From contig JAICLE010000028.1 of NCBI GenBank assembly GCA_025927545.1, positions 1 to 34,944 on the forward strand: 34,944 bases of DNA. Reading direction: 5' to 3'. Origin of the DNA: Gemmatimonadales bacterium. GTDB taxonomy: Bacteria > Gemmatimonadota > Gemmatimonadetes > Gemmatimonadales > GWC2-71-9. Positions 16,305 to 28,302 of the stretch are shown piece after piece (positions within the stretch are counted from its first letter, which is position 1; every line of letters starts with the position of its first letter). The notes under the pieces are model-generated. The model did not search any database and was not told the DNA's origin. It worked only from the letters and a program-made list of their open reading frames with translations. The translations under genes were made by a program, and so were the position numbers.

Positions 16305-17282
16305 ATGAATTTCGACCCTCTGATCGCGCGATTGCGGGCGGGGAACACGGCCGCCCTGGCACGCGCGATCTCGGTGGTCGAAAATGAGCGGCCGGGGTTC
16401 GAGCGGCTCCTGGCCGAGGTGCATCACTCCCTCGGCCGCGCGCGCCGGATCGGCATCACCGGCCCGCCCGGCGCCGGCAAGTCCACGCTGGTCGAGCGCC
16501 TCGTCGCCGCCTACCGCCAGGCCGGCCAGCGCGTGGCGGTGGTGGCGGTGGACCCCACCAGTCCCTTCACGGGCGGCGCGCTTCTCGGCGACCGCATCCG
16601 CATGGAATCCGTCGCGCTCGACGACGGCGTCTACATCCGCTCCATGGGGAGCCGGGGCTCCGTGGGTGGTCTCGCCACCACTACGCGCGAGGTCTGCGAC
16701 CTGCTCGACGCCGCGAACTTCGACCGGATCCTCGTCGAGACCGTCGGCGTGGGCCAGTCGGAGCTCGACGTGGCCGGCATGACCGACTCCACCGTCCTGG
16801 TGCTCGTGCCGGAGTCGGGCGATGGCATCCAGACGCTCAAGTCCGGCGTCATCGAGGTCGCCGACCTGTTCGTCGTCAACAAGGCCGACCGCCCGGGGGC
16901 CGAGCAGTTGCGGCGCGACCTCGAGGTGACGCTGGGGCTCCGGCGGAGGGCGGGCCGGCAGGCGGACGCCGTGCTCTGGAAGCATCCTGTGCTCCTCACT
17001 GTCGCGACGAAGGGCGACGGGATCTCCGAGCTCATCGCGGCCCTTGACCGGCATCACGCCTGGCTGCTGGAGAGCGGCACGCTGCAGGAGCGGCGCACGC
17101 GCCGGCTGCTGCATCGCACGCGGGAAGTGGTGGACCGCGCCACCCGGCGCTGGGTCTGGGAAGAGGCGCGGGCCGACCAGCGGATCGCCGAGCGGCTCGA
17201 GGACATCTCGGCCGGCCGGGTGAGTCCCTACGAGGTCGCGGCGGAGGTGCTGGGCGGGCTCAAACAGGGTGAGCGAACATGA
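16305..17282 (+). CDS. meaB: MeaB/ArgK-type G-protein chaperone of a B12-dependent acyl-CoA mutase
   Basis: The 325-residue protein carries the G3E GTPase signatures of MeaB: Walker [16 protein letters not shown] (residues about 50-64), [24 protein letters not shown], the switch region [25 protein letters not shown], and the base-recognition NKAD in VVNKADRPG. MeaB loads and protects adenosylcobalamin in methylmalonyl-CoA mutase and relatives. The gene starts at ATG 16305 and overlaps the mutase large subunit by ATGA, making the partner obvious. MeaI- and MeaH-type chaperones of isobutyryl-CoA mutases share these motifs, so the name does not settle the mutase's substrate. Confidence 0.94.
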   Translation: MNFDPLIARLRAGNTAALARAISVVENERPGFERLLAEVHHSLGRARRIGITGPPGAGKSTLVERLVAAYRQAGQRVAVVAVDPTSPFTGGALLGDRIRMESVALDDGVYIRSMGSRGSVGGLATTTREVCDLLDAANFDRILVETVGVGQSELDVAGMTDSTVLVLVPESGDGIQTLKSGVIEVADLFVVNKADRPGAEQLRRDLEVTLGLRRRAGRQADAVLWKHPVLLTVATKGDGISELIAALDRHHAWLLESGTLQERRTRRLLHRTREVVDRATRRWVWEEARADQRIAERLEDISAGRVSPYEVAAEVLGGLKQGERT

Positions 17283-18991
17283 CGGCCTGGGGCACGGATC
17301 GCGACGCGGAGACGGCGCAGCGGCTGGCGGCGCAGGAGCGCGAGCTCACCCGGCTCCGCGCCGAGGTGGCGGCCTGGCGCGCCGCCGCGGCCGCGCTCCC
17401 GACCCGGACCGACAGCGATTTCACCTCGGTCTCCGGCCGAACGGTCCAGCCGGTCTACACGGCGCTCGACCTGCCGCCCGATCTGCAGGCGGCAACGGGC
17501 CTGCCCGGCGATTTTCCGTTCACCCGGGGCATCCACCCCACCATGTACCGGGGCCGGCTCTGGACCATGCGCCAGTTTGCCGGCTTCGGCACCGCCGACG
17601 ACACCAATCAGCGCTACAAGTTCCTGCTCGAGCGCGGGCAGACGGGGCTGTCGGTCGCGTTCGACTTTCCCACGCTCATGGGGTACGACTCCGACCATCC
17701 CCGCTCGGAGGGTGAGGTCGGGAAGTGCGGCGTCGCGATCTCCAGCCTGGCCGACATGGAGACGCTGTTCGACGGGATTCCGCTCGACCGGGTCTCCACC
17801 TCGATGACGATCAACGGTCCCGCGGCGATGCTGTTCTGCTTCTACGTCGCGGCTGCCGAGCGCCAGGGCGTTCCCATCTCGCAGCTCCAGGGCACCATCC
17901 AGAACGACATTCTCAAGGAGTACATGGCGCAGCACGCCTGGATCTATCCGGCGGAGCCCGCGCTCAAGATCATCGTCGATCTGTTCGAGTGGGCGGCGGA
18001 GCACACCCCGAACTGGAACACCATCTCGATCTCCGGGTACCACATCCGCGAGGCGGGGGCGACGGCGGCGCAGGAGCTCGCGTTCACGCTCGCCAACGGG
18101 TTCTGCTACGTGGAGCACGGGGTGGCCCGCGGCCTGGACGTGGACGCCTTCGCGCCGCGGCTGTCCTTCTTCTGGGACGTGCACAACGACTTCTTCGAGG
18201 AGATCGCCAAGCTCCGCGCGGCGCGCCGCATCTGGGCGCGCCACATGCGCGAGCGCTACGGGGCGCGGAACCCGCGGAGCTGGCGGATGCGGTTCCACTG
18301 CCAGACCGCCGGCGTGACCCTCACGGCGCAGCAGCCGCACAACAACGTGGTGCGGGTGGCCTATCAGGCGCTCGCGGCCGTGCTCGGCGGCACGCAGTCG
18401 CTCCACACCAACGCGCTCGACGAGACGCTTGCGCTCCCGACGGAGGAGTCGGTGCGCATCGCGCTGCGCACGCAGCAGATCCTGGCGTACGAGACCGGCG
18501 TGCCCAACGTGGCCGACCCGCTGGGCGGCTCGTACTACGTCGAGGCGCTCACCGACGGGCTCGAGCGCGAGGCGGAGGGGCTCTTCGCCGAGATCGAGGC
18601 GCAGGGCGGCGTCGTCCGGGCCATCGAGTCGGGATGGTTCCAGCGGCAGATCGCCTCCAGCTCGGCGCGGTTCCAGGCCGAGCTCGAGGAGGGACGCCGG
18701 ACCATCGTAGGACTGAACGACTTCGTGGAGGAAGCGGAGGCGCCGGTCCGGATTCTCAAGGTGGGGGACGCGGCCGAGGCCACCCAGCGGGCCCGGCTCG
18801 CGCGGGTCCGGGCCCAGCGGGACTCGGCCCTCGTCGAGCGGCGCCTGGCCGACCTGCGGCGCGCCGCCGCGGAGGACCGCAACATCATTCCAGCCATGCT
18901 CGATTGCGCGCGTGCGTACTGCACGCTGTTCGAGATCCGGCATGTGCTCGAGGAGATTTATGGGAGCTATCGGGAGCCGGTCTTCTTCTGA
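17279..18991 (+). CDS. B12-dependent acyl-CoA mutase large subunit, isobutyryl-CoA-mutase-type active site
   Basis: The 570-residue protein is the TIM-barrel subunit: [73 protein letters not shown], and [28 protein letters not shown]. It lacks the C-terminal B12 domain, which is encoded separately at 20890. Aligned by motif to Propionibacterium methylmalonyl-CoA mutase, its Tyr89 is F100 and its Arg207 is Q218, with the same 118-residue spacing; Phe/Gln is the isobutyryl-CoA mutase pair. The position that is Asp in 2-hydroxyisobutyryl-CoA mutase is A127. Tyr75 is H86. The CoA arginines (R93, R98) and the GYH histidine are kept. It likely interconverts isobutyryl- and n-butyryl-CoA or a related branched pair such as pivalyl/isovaleryl-CoA. 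Database naming would probably be methylmalonyl-CoA mutase. Confidence 0.93.
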   Translation: MTAWGTDRDAETAQRLAAQERELTRLRAEVAAWRAAAAALPTRTDSDFTSVSGRTVQPVYTALDLPPDLQAATGLPGDFPFTRGIHPTMYRGRLWTMRQFAGFGTADDTNQRYKFLLERGQTGLSVAFDFPTLMGYDSDHPRSEGEVGKCGVAISSLADMETLFDGIPLDRVSTSMTINGPAAMLFCFYVAAAERQGVPISQLQGTIQNDILKEYMAQHAWIYPAEPALKIIVDLFEWAAEHTPNWNTISISGYHIREAGATAAQELAFTLANGFCYVEHGVARGLDVDAFAPRLSFFWDVHNDFFEEIAKLRAARRIWARHMRERYGARNPRSWRMRFHCQTAGVTLTAQQPHNNVVRVAYQALAAVLGGTQSLHTNALDETLALPTEESVRIALRTQQILAYETGVPNVADPLGGSYYVEALTDGLEREAEGLFAEIEAQGGVVRAIESGWFQRQIASSSARFQAELEEGRRTIVGLNDFVEEAEAPVRILKVGDAAEATQRARLARVRAQRDSALVERRLADLRRAAAEDRNIIPAMLDCARAYCTLFEIRHVLEEIYGSYREPVFF

Positions 18992-20189
18992 CGGACCGGG
19001 AACGGGCGCGGGCAGCGGGCGCGGCCCGGCCCGCAACGAAGTGCCGGAGGTGGCGGAGCGACTGGCTCGGCTCTCGGCGGTGGATCCGGGCCCGCACCGG
19101 GTGGTCACCTGCTATCTCAAGCTCGAGCCGCGGGACCGGAGCCGGGGGAAGTACCTCATCAAGCTCAAGAACCGCGTCCGGTCGGTCGCGCGCGCGCTGC
19201 CGCGTCTGGGACTCGCCCGCTCGGTCCAGGAGGAGGTCGCGCGCGACCTCGAGCGGATTCAGGAGTACCTCCGGAATCCGGCCAACCTCCCCTCCACGCA
19301 GGGACTCGCCATCTTCGCGTGCGAGGGGATCGGCCTGTTCGAAGCGATGCCGCTGCCGGTGGTGCACCGCTCGCGCCTGGGCCTCGACCGGGCGCCGCTG
19401 GTGCGCGAGCTCGCGTCGGTGGAAGACGAGTTCGGCCGCCTGCTCACCGTCGTGCTCGACCGCACCGGCGCCCGCTTCTTCGAGGTGACCGCCTACGGGT
19501 GCCGGGAGCTGCCCGGCCTCCGCGCCGACAGTACCCGCGGCAGCCGCTTCCACGGCGACCAGAGCGGCCCCGGCGGCTGGGGGGAGCACACCTACCACAA
19601 CCGCATCCGTGAGGAGAAGCAGCGGCACTACGAGGCGATCGCCCGCGAGCTCTTCGCCATCGACCGGCGCCAGCCGGCGCATGGCATCGTGATCGGCGCC
19701 ACCGGTCCCGACGCCGCCGCAGTCGAGCCGTTCCTCCACAGCTACCTGGTCGAGCGGGTGATCGGCACCACCCGGCTCAACCCGAAGGAGGCCACCCCGC
19801 CGCTGGTGCATGCGGCCACGCTCGTCGTCCGGCAGGCCTGGGAGCGCAACGAAGAGCGGGAAGTGGTGCACGAGATGCGCGAGGGCGTGGGCAGCGGCTG
19901 GGCCATCAACGGCATCGACCGCACGCTTCGCGCGCTGGCGCGCGGGCAGATCCGGACGCTGCTCGTGCACGCCGATGCGGGCGAGCCCGGCTTCCGCTGC
20001 GGCACGTCGGGGCGGCTGGCCCGCACCGAGCGGGAGTGCCGCCACGAAGGCGAGCCGATCCCGGTGCTCGACGTCGTGGACGATGCCATCGAGGAGGCGC
20101 TCCGCCAGGGCGTCGACGTCAACGTGGTGTACGAGCCCAAGGCCCGCGAGGAAGTCGACGGACTCGCGGGGCTGCTCCGCTTCCGCTGA
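18960..20189 (+). CDS. eRF1/Pelota-like bacterial protein (baeRF superfamily), possible ribosome hibernation or rescue factor
   Basis: The predicted 409-residue protein looks like a bacterial archaeo-eukaryotic release-factor relative: an N-terminal helical region, a central domain with [17 protein letters not shown] and [41 protein letters not shown], and a C-terminal L7Ae-like part ([24 protein letters not shown]) ending in a Cys-containing segment ([15 protein letters not shown]). No GGQ motif is seen, so peptide release activity is not expected. Balon, a ribosome hibernation factor, belongs to the same superfamily. The ATG at 18960 has AGGAG four bases upstream but overlaps the mutase by 32 bp; GTG 19041 is an alternative that would remove a low-complexity Gly/Ser leader. 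The subfamily is uncertain. Confidence 0.8.
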   Translation: MGAIGSRSSSDGPGTGAGSGRGPARNEVPEVAERLARLSAVDPGPHRVVTCYLKLEPRDRSRGKYLIKLKNRVRSVARALPRLGLARSVQEEVARDLERIQEYLRNPANLPSTQGLAIFACEGIGLFEAMPLPVVHRSRLGLDRAPLVRELASVEDEFGRLLTVVLDRTGARFFEVTAYGCRELPGLRADSTRGSRFHGDQSGPGGWGEHTYHNRIREEKQRHYEAIARELFAIDRRQPAHGIVIGATGPDAAAVEPFLHSYLVERVIGTTRLNPKEATPPLVHAATLVVRQAWERNEEREVVHEMREGVGSGWAINGIDRTLRALARGQIRTLLVHADAGEPGFRCGTSGRLARTERECRHEGEPIPVLDVVDDAIEEALRQGVDVNVVYEPKAREEVDGLAGLLRFR

Positions 20190-20191
20190 GC

Positions 20192-20893
20192 GTGGCCGCC
20201 GCTCACCTGCCGCTACAGGCGGTGCTGTTCGATGCCGGGAACACGCTGCTGTTCCTCGATCACGCCCGCATGGCCACGGCGGTGGCGGCGGCGCTCGGCG
20301 TGCCGCTGACCGGCCCCCGGCTCGCGGCGGGCGCCCGCGCCGCTTCCCGCACGCTCGAACGAGGCGGGGCGACCGATCGCGAGCGGAGCGCGGCCTATCT
20401 GGAGGCGCTCTTCCTCGAGGCCGGTATCCCGGCCGATCGGCTCGGGGAGGTGCGGGCCTGCCTGGCGCGGCTGCACGGCGAGCGCCACCTGTGGAGCGGG
20501 ATCGCGGAGGACGCGCACGACGCCCTCACACGGCTGCGCGACGCCGGCCTTCGCCTCGGCGTGGTCTCCAACAGCGATGGCCGGGTCGAGGAGGCGCTCG
20601 AGGTGGCCGGGCTCCGCCCATACTTCGAGGTCGTGATGGACTCCACGCTCGCCGGCGTGGAGAAGCCCGACCCCGCCATCTTCGTCTCCGCGCTCGAGGC
20701 GCTCGGCGTCGAGCCCGCCGCGGCGCTGTACGTGGGCGACCTGTACGAAGTCGATGTCCTGGGCGCCCGCGCGGCGGGGATGGACGCGGTGCTCCTGCTG
20801 CCGGCCGGGGCGCCGCCGCGCGTCGGGTGCGTCAGCGTCCACTCCCTCGGCGCGCTGGCCGACGACCTGCTCAAGGAGAGACTCGCGTCATGA
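20192..20893 (+). CDS. HAD-superfamily hydrolase (HDHD3/haloacid-dehalogenase-like)
   Basis: The 233-residue protein has HAD motifs: motif [11 protein letters not shown] (nucleophile Asp), motif II GVVSNSD, motif [13 protein letters not shown] with the lysine, and motif [19 protein letters not shown]. The second Asp of the phosphatase DxD motif I is Gly here, a state also known in dehalogenase-type and HDHD3-type members, so simple phosphatase chemistry should not be assumed. A cap domain lies between motifs I and II. GTG 20192 is three bases after the previous stop; upstream sequence in this frame is inside the baeRF gene. The stop overlaps the mutase B12 subunit (ATGA). The role in the mutase cluster is unknown. 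Confidence 0.85.
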   Translation: MAAAHLPLQAVLFDAGNTLLFLDHARMATAVAAALGVPLTGPRLAAGARAASRTLERGGATDRERSAAYLEALFLEAGIPADRLGEVRACLARLHGERHLWSGIAEDAHDALTRLRDAGLRLGVVSNSDGRVEEALEVAGLRPYFEVVMDSTLAGVEKPDPAIFVSALEALGVEPAAALYVGDLYEVDVLGARAAGMDAVLLLPAGAPPRVGCVSVHSLGALADDLLKERLAS

Positions 20894-21302
20894 CGGCCGC
20901 GTCCCGCCCGATCCGGGTGCTCGTCGCCAAGCCCGGCCTCGACGGCCACGACCGCGGTGCCAAGGTGGTCGCCGCGGCGCTGCGCGACGCGGGCATGGAA
21001 GTGGTGTACACGGGCCTGCACCAGACGCCGGAGATGATCGCCACCGCCGCGGTGCAGGAGGACGTGGATGTCGTCGGGCTCTCGATCCTGTCGGGCGCGC
21101 ATATGGCGCTCTTCCCGCGGGTACGGCAGATGCTGGACCAGATGGGCCGGCCCGACATCCTGATCACCGGCGGCGGCATCATCCCCGCGGAGGACATGGA
21201 TCAGCTCCAGGCGCTGGGCATCGGCCGGCTCTTCGGGCCGGGCACGCCCACCGCCGAACTCATCTCCTACATCCAGTCGTGGGCGTCCGAGCACCTGGAG
21301 GC

Positions 21303-21306
<4 letters not shown>
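20890..21306 (+). CDS. Acyl-CoA mutase small (cobalamin-binding) subunit
   Basis: The 138-residue protein is a stand-alone B12-binding domain. The base-off/His-on motif DxHxxG is D18-G-H20-DR-G23, with H20 the predicted cobalt ligand; the SxL motif is in GLSILSGAH and the GG motif in LITGGGIIP. It is the partner of the 570-residue large subunit at 17279, giving the two-subunit arrangement known from isobutyryl-CoA and 2-hydroxyisobutyryl-CoA mutases. Two unrelated genes lie between the subunit genes. The start overlaps the HAD gene (ATGA) and the stop overlaps the carboxyltransferase start (GTGA). Confidence 0.95.
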
Positions 21307-22922
<1,616 letters not shown>

Positions 22923-22929
22923 GAACCGC

Positions 22930-25782
22930 ATGCGCCCGTCGCGTCTCGCCACTGCCCTCGCCGTCACGCTCGCCTGCGCGCCCGCCCACCGCGAGGCATC
23001 GGCCCCGGTCCCCCGGCCGCCGGCCGATTCCGCCGTGGCGAAAGCGACGCCCGCCCCGGCCACGCCCGCCCCCACGCCGCCCGAGTCGGTGGAGCGTGTC
23101 GCGCCGCCCGAGTCGGCATACGCACACGGCTGGATGCCGCTCGCGAGCACCGGCGTGGACCGCTTTCTCCGCGCGCATCCGACCTACGACGGGCGCGGCG
23201 TGCTGATCGGCATTCTCGATACCGGGATCGACCCCGGGGTACCCGGGCTCGCGACCACCACCACCGGCGGTCCCAAGATCCTCGACCTCCGCGACTTCTC
23301 CGGCGAGGGCGCCGTGCCGCTCGCGCGCGTCACCCCCGCCGGCGATTCGGTGGCGGTGGCCGGCCGGCGCCTCGGCGGCTTCGGGCGCGTGGTGGCTCTC
23401 AGCACGGCCGGCCCGTACTACGCCGGCACGATCGCCGAGATCCCGCTCGGCCAGCCGCCGGCGGCGGATCTCAACGCGAACGGCGCCGTCCGCGACACGC
23501 TGCCCGTCGTAGTGGTGCACGCGCCCGATGGCTGGGTGCTTTTCGCGGACACCGACGGCGACGGCTCGCTCGCCAACGAGCGTCCGGTCCACGACTACCT
23601 CGTGGGCCGAGAGACGTTCGGCTGGGCGCGCCGCGGCGCCCGGCCGCGCGTGAACGTCGCCGCCAATTTCAGCGAGGACGCCGGCGCGCCCCGGCTCGAT
23701 CTGGTATTCGACACCGGCGCGCACGGCACCCACGTCTCCGGCATCGCGGCGGCCCACGACCTCTACGGCGTCACCGGGTTCGACGGCGTGGCACCGGGGG
23801 CCCAGCTTCTCGGGCTCAAGATCGCCAACAGCGCCAACGGGGGGATCTCGACCACCGGCAGCATGCTCCGCGCGCTGGACTACGCCATTCGTTTCGCGAC
23901 GGCACGCCGGCTGCCGCTGGTGCTCAACATGAGCTTCGGCGTGGGCAACGAGATCGAGGGCCAGGCGCGGATCGATGGGATCGTGGACTCCGTGCTCGCG
24001 GCGCACCCCGACGTCGTGATGGCCATCAGCGCGGGCAACGACGGGCCCGGGCTCTCGACGATCGGCTTCCCGGGCAGTGCCGCCCGCGCGATGAGCGTCG
24101 GCGCCACGCTGCCCGGTAGCCTCCTCCCGCCCGGCCCCGCCGGCGCGCCCTCCGCCGACCTGCTCGCGTACTTCAGCTCTCGCGGCGGCGAGGTGGCGCG
24201 CCCCGACCTGGTGACCCCCGGCGTGGCCTACAGCAGCGTGCCGCTCTGGAATGCGGGCGACGAGGTCGAACAGGGCACCAGCATGGCCTCGCCTCACGCG
24301 GCCGGCCTGGCCGCGCTGCTCGTATCGGCGATGGCGCAGGAGCATCGGCCGATCGTGGCGCGCGCCGTTCGCCAGGGATTGATGGTGACGGCTCAGCCCA
24401 CGCCGGGTGCCACCTTCGTGGACGAGGGCGCGGGACTGCCGGACGTGGACAAGGCCTACCGCTGGCTCGGCGGCGGGTACGCCGTGCCCGACATCCAGGT
24501 GCGCGCGCTCGGCACCGGCGATGCCACCGCCGCCGTCCAGCGTGTGGCCGGCGCGGCCGCGGACACGACGCAGACGTTCGAGCTGCTGCGCGCCGCCGAC
24601 GCGCCGGCCGCGAGCTACACGCTGCGGAGCGACTCGCCCTGGCTCACCGCGCCGGCCACCGTGGCGCTCCGCGGCCCGCGCACGCCGGTGCAACTGAAGG
24701 TGGCACGCCGCGGGCTCGCTGTCCCGGGTGCCTACGTGGGCACCATCACCGGATGGACCGCGGACACGATGGCCGGCCCGGCGTTCCGACTGGTCACGAC
24801 GGTAGTGACCGCCGTGCCGGTCGCCGCGACCACGGCGACACTCCGGCAGGGCGCGGCCGTGCCCGGCGGGGGGACGCTCCGTACCTTCTTCGAGGCCGAC
24901 AGCAGTCGGCCCTTCCAGTTGACGGTCGAGACCGGAGGCCGCGCCGAGCGGGGGCTGGCGTTCCTCCACGAGCCCGACGGCATGCCGTTCCGGGACGAGA
25001 GCGCGCGCGCCGCCGCCTACGGCCCGCAGGGTGCGGAGTACGAGGCCGATTCGCGGGACGTGGTGGCGGGGGCATACGAGTGCGTCGTCGTCGCCCCGCC
25101 GGGCCAGCCCCTCACCACGACGGTCCGGCTCACCCAGTCGCCCCTCATGCTGCACGCGACGCGACAGGGTGGCCTGGTCCACGCCACCTTCCACAACGTG
25201 ACCGGCACACCGGTCGACGCCGAGGTCGGCCTGCACCTTGGCGGCGCCGCGCGGTCGGATTCCGTTTCCGCGAGCGGTTCTGCCGCCCGGCGCATCCCCT
25301 TCGTCGTGCCCGCCTGGTCCCGCGGCGTCGTCGTGGACGTGACGATGGATCGCGCGCAGTGGGGGAAGTTCACCGACTTCGGGCTCACCCTCTTCGACTC
25401 GCTCGGCCGGCAGCTCGGGAAGCAGCCGCTCAACTACGCGTTCGGCCGGCTGCAGGTGGAGCTGCCGGAGGGTCACGGTGACATGCCGGTCACCCTCGGA
25501 TTCTTCCCCGGCTTCGCCGATCCGTCGGGCAATCAGCAGTGGTCGCTCCGCGCCGCGATCCGGGTGTACGCGGACACCACGGTCGTGCTCGCGCGGGCGG
25601 ACAGCGGCGGCCGGACGATCCCCCCGCGGGGCAGCGTCACCGCCGACTTCACCCTGCCGAATAGCCCATGGCCGCTGGGCGAGAAGTTCGTACCTCTGGG
25701 CCTGCTGGTGGCGCGGACCGACGGCCGAAGCTGGACACGCGAGGTGGAGCTCGGGCCCGCGGCCGGGCCGCTCGTTCCATGA
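22930..25782 (+). CDS. Subtilase (S8), tripeptidyl-peptidase-II-like, exported, possible lipoprotein
   Basis: The 950-residue protein begins with a short signal sequence ending TLAC (Cys16, a loose lipobox) and a Pro/Ala-rich linker to about residue 60. The catalytic triad is D97 (ILDTGID), H265 ([10 protein letters not shown]) and S451 ([12 protein letters not shown]), with oxyanion N370 (SAGNDGPG). The about 168-residue insert between Asp and His and the [13 protein letters not shown] motif are typical of TPPII-like subtilases. The rest (about 490-950) is beta-rich and probably forms the TPPII-type C-terminal domains. ATG 22930 has AGGAA upstream. It sits inside the acyl-CoA gene run and overlaps atuA (ATGA), although its function, periplasmic or surface proteolysis, is unrelated. 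Confidence 0.9.
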   Translation: MRPSRLATALAVTLACAPAHREASAPVPRPPADSAVAKATPAPATPAPTPPESVERVAPPESAYAHGWMPLASTGVDRFLRAHPTYDGRGVLIGILDTGIDPGVPGLATTTTGGPKILDLRDFSGEGAVPLARVTPAGDSVAVAGRRLGGFGRVVALSTAGPYYAGTIAEIPLGQPPAADLNANGAVRDTLPVVVVHAPDGWVLFADTDGDGSLANERPVHDYLVGRETFGWARRGARPRVNVAANFSEDAGAPRLDLVFDTGAHGTHVSGIAAAHDLYGVTGFDGVAPGAQLLGLKIANSANGGISTTGSMLRALDYAIRFATARRLPLVLNMSFGVGNEIEGQARIDGIVDSVLAAHPDVVMAISAGNDGPGLSTIGFPGSAARAMSVGATLPGSLLPPGPAGAPSADLLAYFSSRGGEVARPDLVTPGVAYSSVPLWNAGDEVEQGTSMASPHAAGLAALLVSAMAQEHRPIVARAVRQGLMVTAQPTPGATFVDEGAGLPDVDKAYRWLGGGYAVPDIQVRALGTGDATAAVQRVAGAAADTTQTFELLRAADAPAASYTLRSDSPWLTAPATVALRGPRTPVQLKVARRGLAVPGAYVGTITGWTADTMAGPAFRLVTTVVTAVPVAATTATLRQGAAVPGGGTLRTFFEADSSRPFQLTVETGGRAERGLAFLHEPDGMPFRDESARAAAYGPQGAEYEADSRDVVAGAYECVVVAPPGQPLTTTVRLTQSPLMLHATRQGGLVHATFHNVTGTPVDAEVGLHLGGAARSDSVSASGSAARRIPFVVPAWSRGVVVDVTMDRAQWGKFTDFGLTLFDSLGRQLGKQPLNYAFGRLQVELPEGHGDMPVTLGFFPGFADPSGNQQWSLRAAIRVYADTTVVLARADSGGRTIPPRGSVTADFTLPNSPWPLGEKFVPLGLLVARTDGRSWTREVELGPAAGPLVP

Positions 25783-27164
25783 CACCGGCCGCCGGGCGCA
25801 CCGTTCGGGTCGCCGCCGGGCAGGGCTTCTGGGGCGACTGGCTCGAGGCGCCGGTGCGCCAGGTGCGGGGCGGGCCGATCGACTACCTGATGATGGATTA
25901 TCTGGCCGAAGTCACCATGTCCATCATGCAGAAGCAGAAGTCCCGCGACCCCGCCGCGGGCTACGCGCGTGACTTCGTGCCGCTCATGGAGCGCATCCTG
26001 CCCGACCTGATCGAGCGCGGGGTGCGCGTCACCACCAACGCCGGCGGCGTGAACCCGCGCGGCTGCGCCGAGGCCGTGCTCGCCGTCGCGCGAAAGCTCG
26101 GCCTGCCAAGGCGGGTGCGTGTCGGCCTCGTCTCGGGCGACGACATCCTGGGCCGGCTAGACGAGCTGATGGCGCGCGGTCACGACCTGAGCGACATGGA
26201 GACCGGCCGCCCGCTGAGCGACATCCGCGACCGGGTCCTCTCCGCCAACGCCTATCTCGGGATGGGGCCGATCGTCGAGGCGCTCCGCGGCCGGGCCGAC
26301 GTGGTGGTCACCGGGCGCGTCACCGATACGGGTCTCACGCTGGGTCCCATCGTCCACGAGTTCGGCTGGTCGGCGGACGACTGGGACAAGGTGGCGGCCG
26401 GCACGGTCGCGGGGCATATCATCGAATGTGGCGCGCAGGCTTCCGGCGGCAATCTGCTGAAGGGCTGGCGGTCGGTGAAGGGACTCGCCGACCCGGGCTT
26501 TCCGATCGTCGAGGCCTCGGCCGACGGGACGTTCGTCGTGACCAAGCATGCCGGTACCGGCGGCGTGGTCTCGGTCGCCTCGGTCACCGAGCAGCTCGTC
26601 TACGAGATGGGCGACCCGCGAGACTACATCACCCCGGATGGCGTGGCGGACTTCACCACCATCCGGCTACGGCAGGCCGGACGGAACCGGGTGCGCGTGA
26701 GCGGCATTCACGGCGGGCCGCGCACGCCGATGCTCAAGGTGTCGATCGCCTACTTCTGGGGCTACAAGGCGGTGGGCACGCTGGTCTACGCCTGGCCCGA
26801 GGCGTACGACAAAGCCCGCGCGGCCGATGCGGTGCTCCGCCACCGGCTCAGCGACCTCGGGCTCGAGTTCGACCAGATCCTGACGGAATTCGTCGGCGTG
26901 GACGCGACGCACGGGCGGCTCAGCGGCCCGCCGGACCCCGACATTCCCGAGGTGCAGCTCCGCGTGGGCGTGCGCGCACACGAGCGGGCGCCGGTCGAGC
27001 GGTTCACCCGGGAGATCGCGCCCCTGGTCCTTACCGGCCCGCCGAGCGTTACCGGCTTTGCCGGCGGCCGGCCGGCCGTCGAAGAGGTCGTGGCCTACTG
27101 GCCGGCGCTCATCGACCGCCGCGAGATCGAGCCGCACGTGCGGGTCGAGATTCTGGAGGCGTGA
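25779..27164 (+). CDS. atuA: AtuA family protein (acyclic terpene utilisation, DUF1446), core domain
   Basis: The 461-residue protein matches the AtuA family: [41 protein letters not shown] at the start, [60 protein letters not shown] and VKHAGTGG-like segments. AtuA is required for citronellol/geraniol breakdown in Pseudomonas, but its reaction is unknown. In Pseudomonas the polypeptide is longer and carries a C-terminal ferredoxin-fold part, here encoded by the next gene. The carboxyltransferase and hydratase nearby parallel the atu/liu clusters. The start overlaps the subtilase stop (ATGA). Confidence 0.88.
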   Translation: MTPAAGRTVRVAAGQGFWGDWLEAPVRQVRGGPIDYLMMDYLAEVTMSIMQKQKSRDPAAGYARDFVPLMERILPDLIERGVRVTTNAGGVNPRGCAEAVLAVARKLGLPRRVRVGLVSGDDILGRLDELMARGHDLSDMETGRPLSDIRDRVLSANAYLGMGPIVEALRGRADVVVTGRVTDTGLTLGPIVHEFGWSADDWDKVAAGTVAGHIIECGAQASGGNLLKGWRSVKGLADPGFPIVEASADGTFVVTKHAGTGGVVSVASVTEQLVYEMGDPRDYITPDGVADFTTIRLRQAGRNRVRVSGIHGGPRTPMLKVSIAYFWGYKAVGTLVYAWPEAYDKARAADAVLRHRLSDLGLEFDQILTEFVGVDATHGRLSGPPDPDIPEVQLRVGVRAHERAPVERFTREIAPLVLTGPPSVTGFAGGRPAVEEVVAYWPALIDRREIEPHVRVEILEA

Positions 27165-27166
27165 GC

Positions 27167-27538
27167 GTGCCCAGGACCACGAAGCGCCCGGCCACCCGGA
27201 TGGTTCAGCTCCGGTATCTGGCGCATGCCCGCTCGGGCGACAAGGGCAACACCGCGAACGTCGGGCTCATCGCGCTCGAGCCCGAGTACTATCCGATTCT
27301 GGAGCGCGAGGTGACGGCGCCGCGGGTGGCGCGGCACTTCCGGGGCATGGTGAGCGGGGTGGAACGGTTCGAGCTGCCCAACCTCGCCGCGCTGAACTTC
27401 CTCTTGCACGACGCCCTGGACGGCGGCGGGACCATCTCGCTCAAGACCGACGCGCAGGGGAAGGTGTACTCGACGGCCCTCCTCCGGATGGCGATTCCGG
27501 TGCCCACGGCACTCGCGCGCCGGCTGGCGCGCGCGTGA
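27167..27538 (+). CDS. AtuA-like C-terminal (ferredoxin-fold) protein, separate from AtuA
   Basis: The 123-residue protein has the motif LRYLAHARSGDKGNTANVGLIA, followed by RHFRGMVSGVERFELPNLAALNFLLHDALDGGGTISLKTDAQGK, the known C-terminal module of AtuA-type proteins (the SGDKGN signature). Here it is a gene of its own, two bases after atuA, and probably forms a complex with it. GTG 27167 is chosen because GGAGG lies seven bases upstream; GTG 27161, in a GTGA overlap, is the alternative. Its stop overlaps the hydratase start (GTGA). Confidence 0.85.
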   Translation: MPRTTKRPATRMVQLRYLAHARSGDKGNTANVGLIALEPEYYPILEREVTAPRVARHFRGMVSGVERFELPNLAALNFLLHDALDGGGTISLKTDAQGKVYSTALLRMAIPVPTALARRLARA

Positions 27539-28302
27539 GCGCCGGCGGCTCGCCGCTCCGGGTCGCGCTCGCGGACGGCGTCCTCGGGCTCACGCTCGAT
27601 CGCCCCGAGAAGCGGAATGCCCTCGACGCGGGCCTGATCGAGGCGCTCCATGCCGCGCTCGACCGCGCCGATCTGGATGCCGACGTTCGCGTGGTCGTGC
27701 TCCGGGGCGCGGGCCGGGACTTCTGCGCGGGGGCGGATCTCGACGAGCTGCTGGCCTCCGCCGATCTCGAGCCCGCGCGGAACGAGGCCTCGGCGCTTCG
27801 GCTGGGGACGCTCTTCACGCGGATCCGGAGTCTTCCCAAGCCGGTCCTGGCGGGCGTTCGGGGCCGTGCCCTGGCCGGGGGCGCCGGGCTGGTCACCGCG
27901 TGCGACCTCGCCGTAGCCGGGGAGGGCGCACGGATTGGTTACCCCGAGATCCAGCGGGGCTTCGTCCCGGCCATGGTGCTGACCCTGCTCCAGCGTGCCA
28001 CGGGCGAGAAGACCGCGCTCGACCTGGCGCTCACCGGCCGCGTGCTCACCGCCACGGAGGCGCGCGAGGCCGGGTTGCTGGCGCGGGTGGTGGCGGACGA
28101 GGCGCTGGAGCGGGAAGTCTCCACGCTCGCGGGGGCGCTGGCCGGCTCCAGCCCGTCCGCCATGGCACTCACCAAGCAGCTCTTCTACCGCCTCGACGGC
28201 TGCCCGCTGGACGAAGGGATAGCCCTCGGCGCCCGGGTGAATGCCCTGGCCCGCCAGACACCGGACTTCCGCGCCGCCATCGGGCGGTTCCTCAAGAAAT
28301 GA
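27535..28302 (+). CDS. Enoyl-CoA hydratase/isomerase family protein, LiuC-like
   Basis: The 255-residue crotonase-fold protein has LGLTLDRPEKRNALD, the CoA/oxyanion segment GRDFCAGADLDEL, GRALAGGAGLVTACDLAVA and the catalytic-site segment GYPEIQRGFVPAMVLTLLQ. The Glu164-equivalent of rat crotonase is E138, whereas the Glu144-equivalent is G118; this G/E combination is what I recall for LiuC-type methylglutaconyl-CoA hydratases rather than classical enoyl-CoA hydratases. With an MCC-type carboxyltransferase nearby, hydration of 3-methylglutaconyl-CoA or a longer terpenoid homologue is plausible. GTG start in a GTGA overlap; the stop overlaps the next gene (ATGA). Confidence 0.88.
   Translation: MSAGGSPLRVALADGVLGLTLDRPEKRNALDAGLIEALHAALDRADLDADVRVVVLRGAGRDFCAGADLDELLASADLEPARNEASALRLGTLFTRIRSLPKPVLAGVRGRALAGGAGLVTACDLAVAGEGARIGYPEIQRGFVPAMVLTLLQRATGEKTALDLALTGRVLTATEAREAGLLARVVADEALEREVSTLAGALAGSSPSAMALTKQLFYRLDGCPLDEGIALGARVNALARQTPDFRAAIGRFLKK

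Noticed and set aside
17279-18991. Calling the mutase methylmalonyl-CoA mutase
   Set aside because: The two substrate-determining residues are Phe and Gln, not Tyr and Arg, although overall similarity and MeaB would suggest that name.
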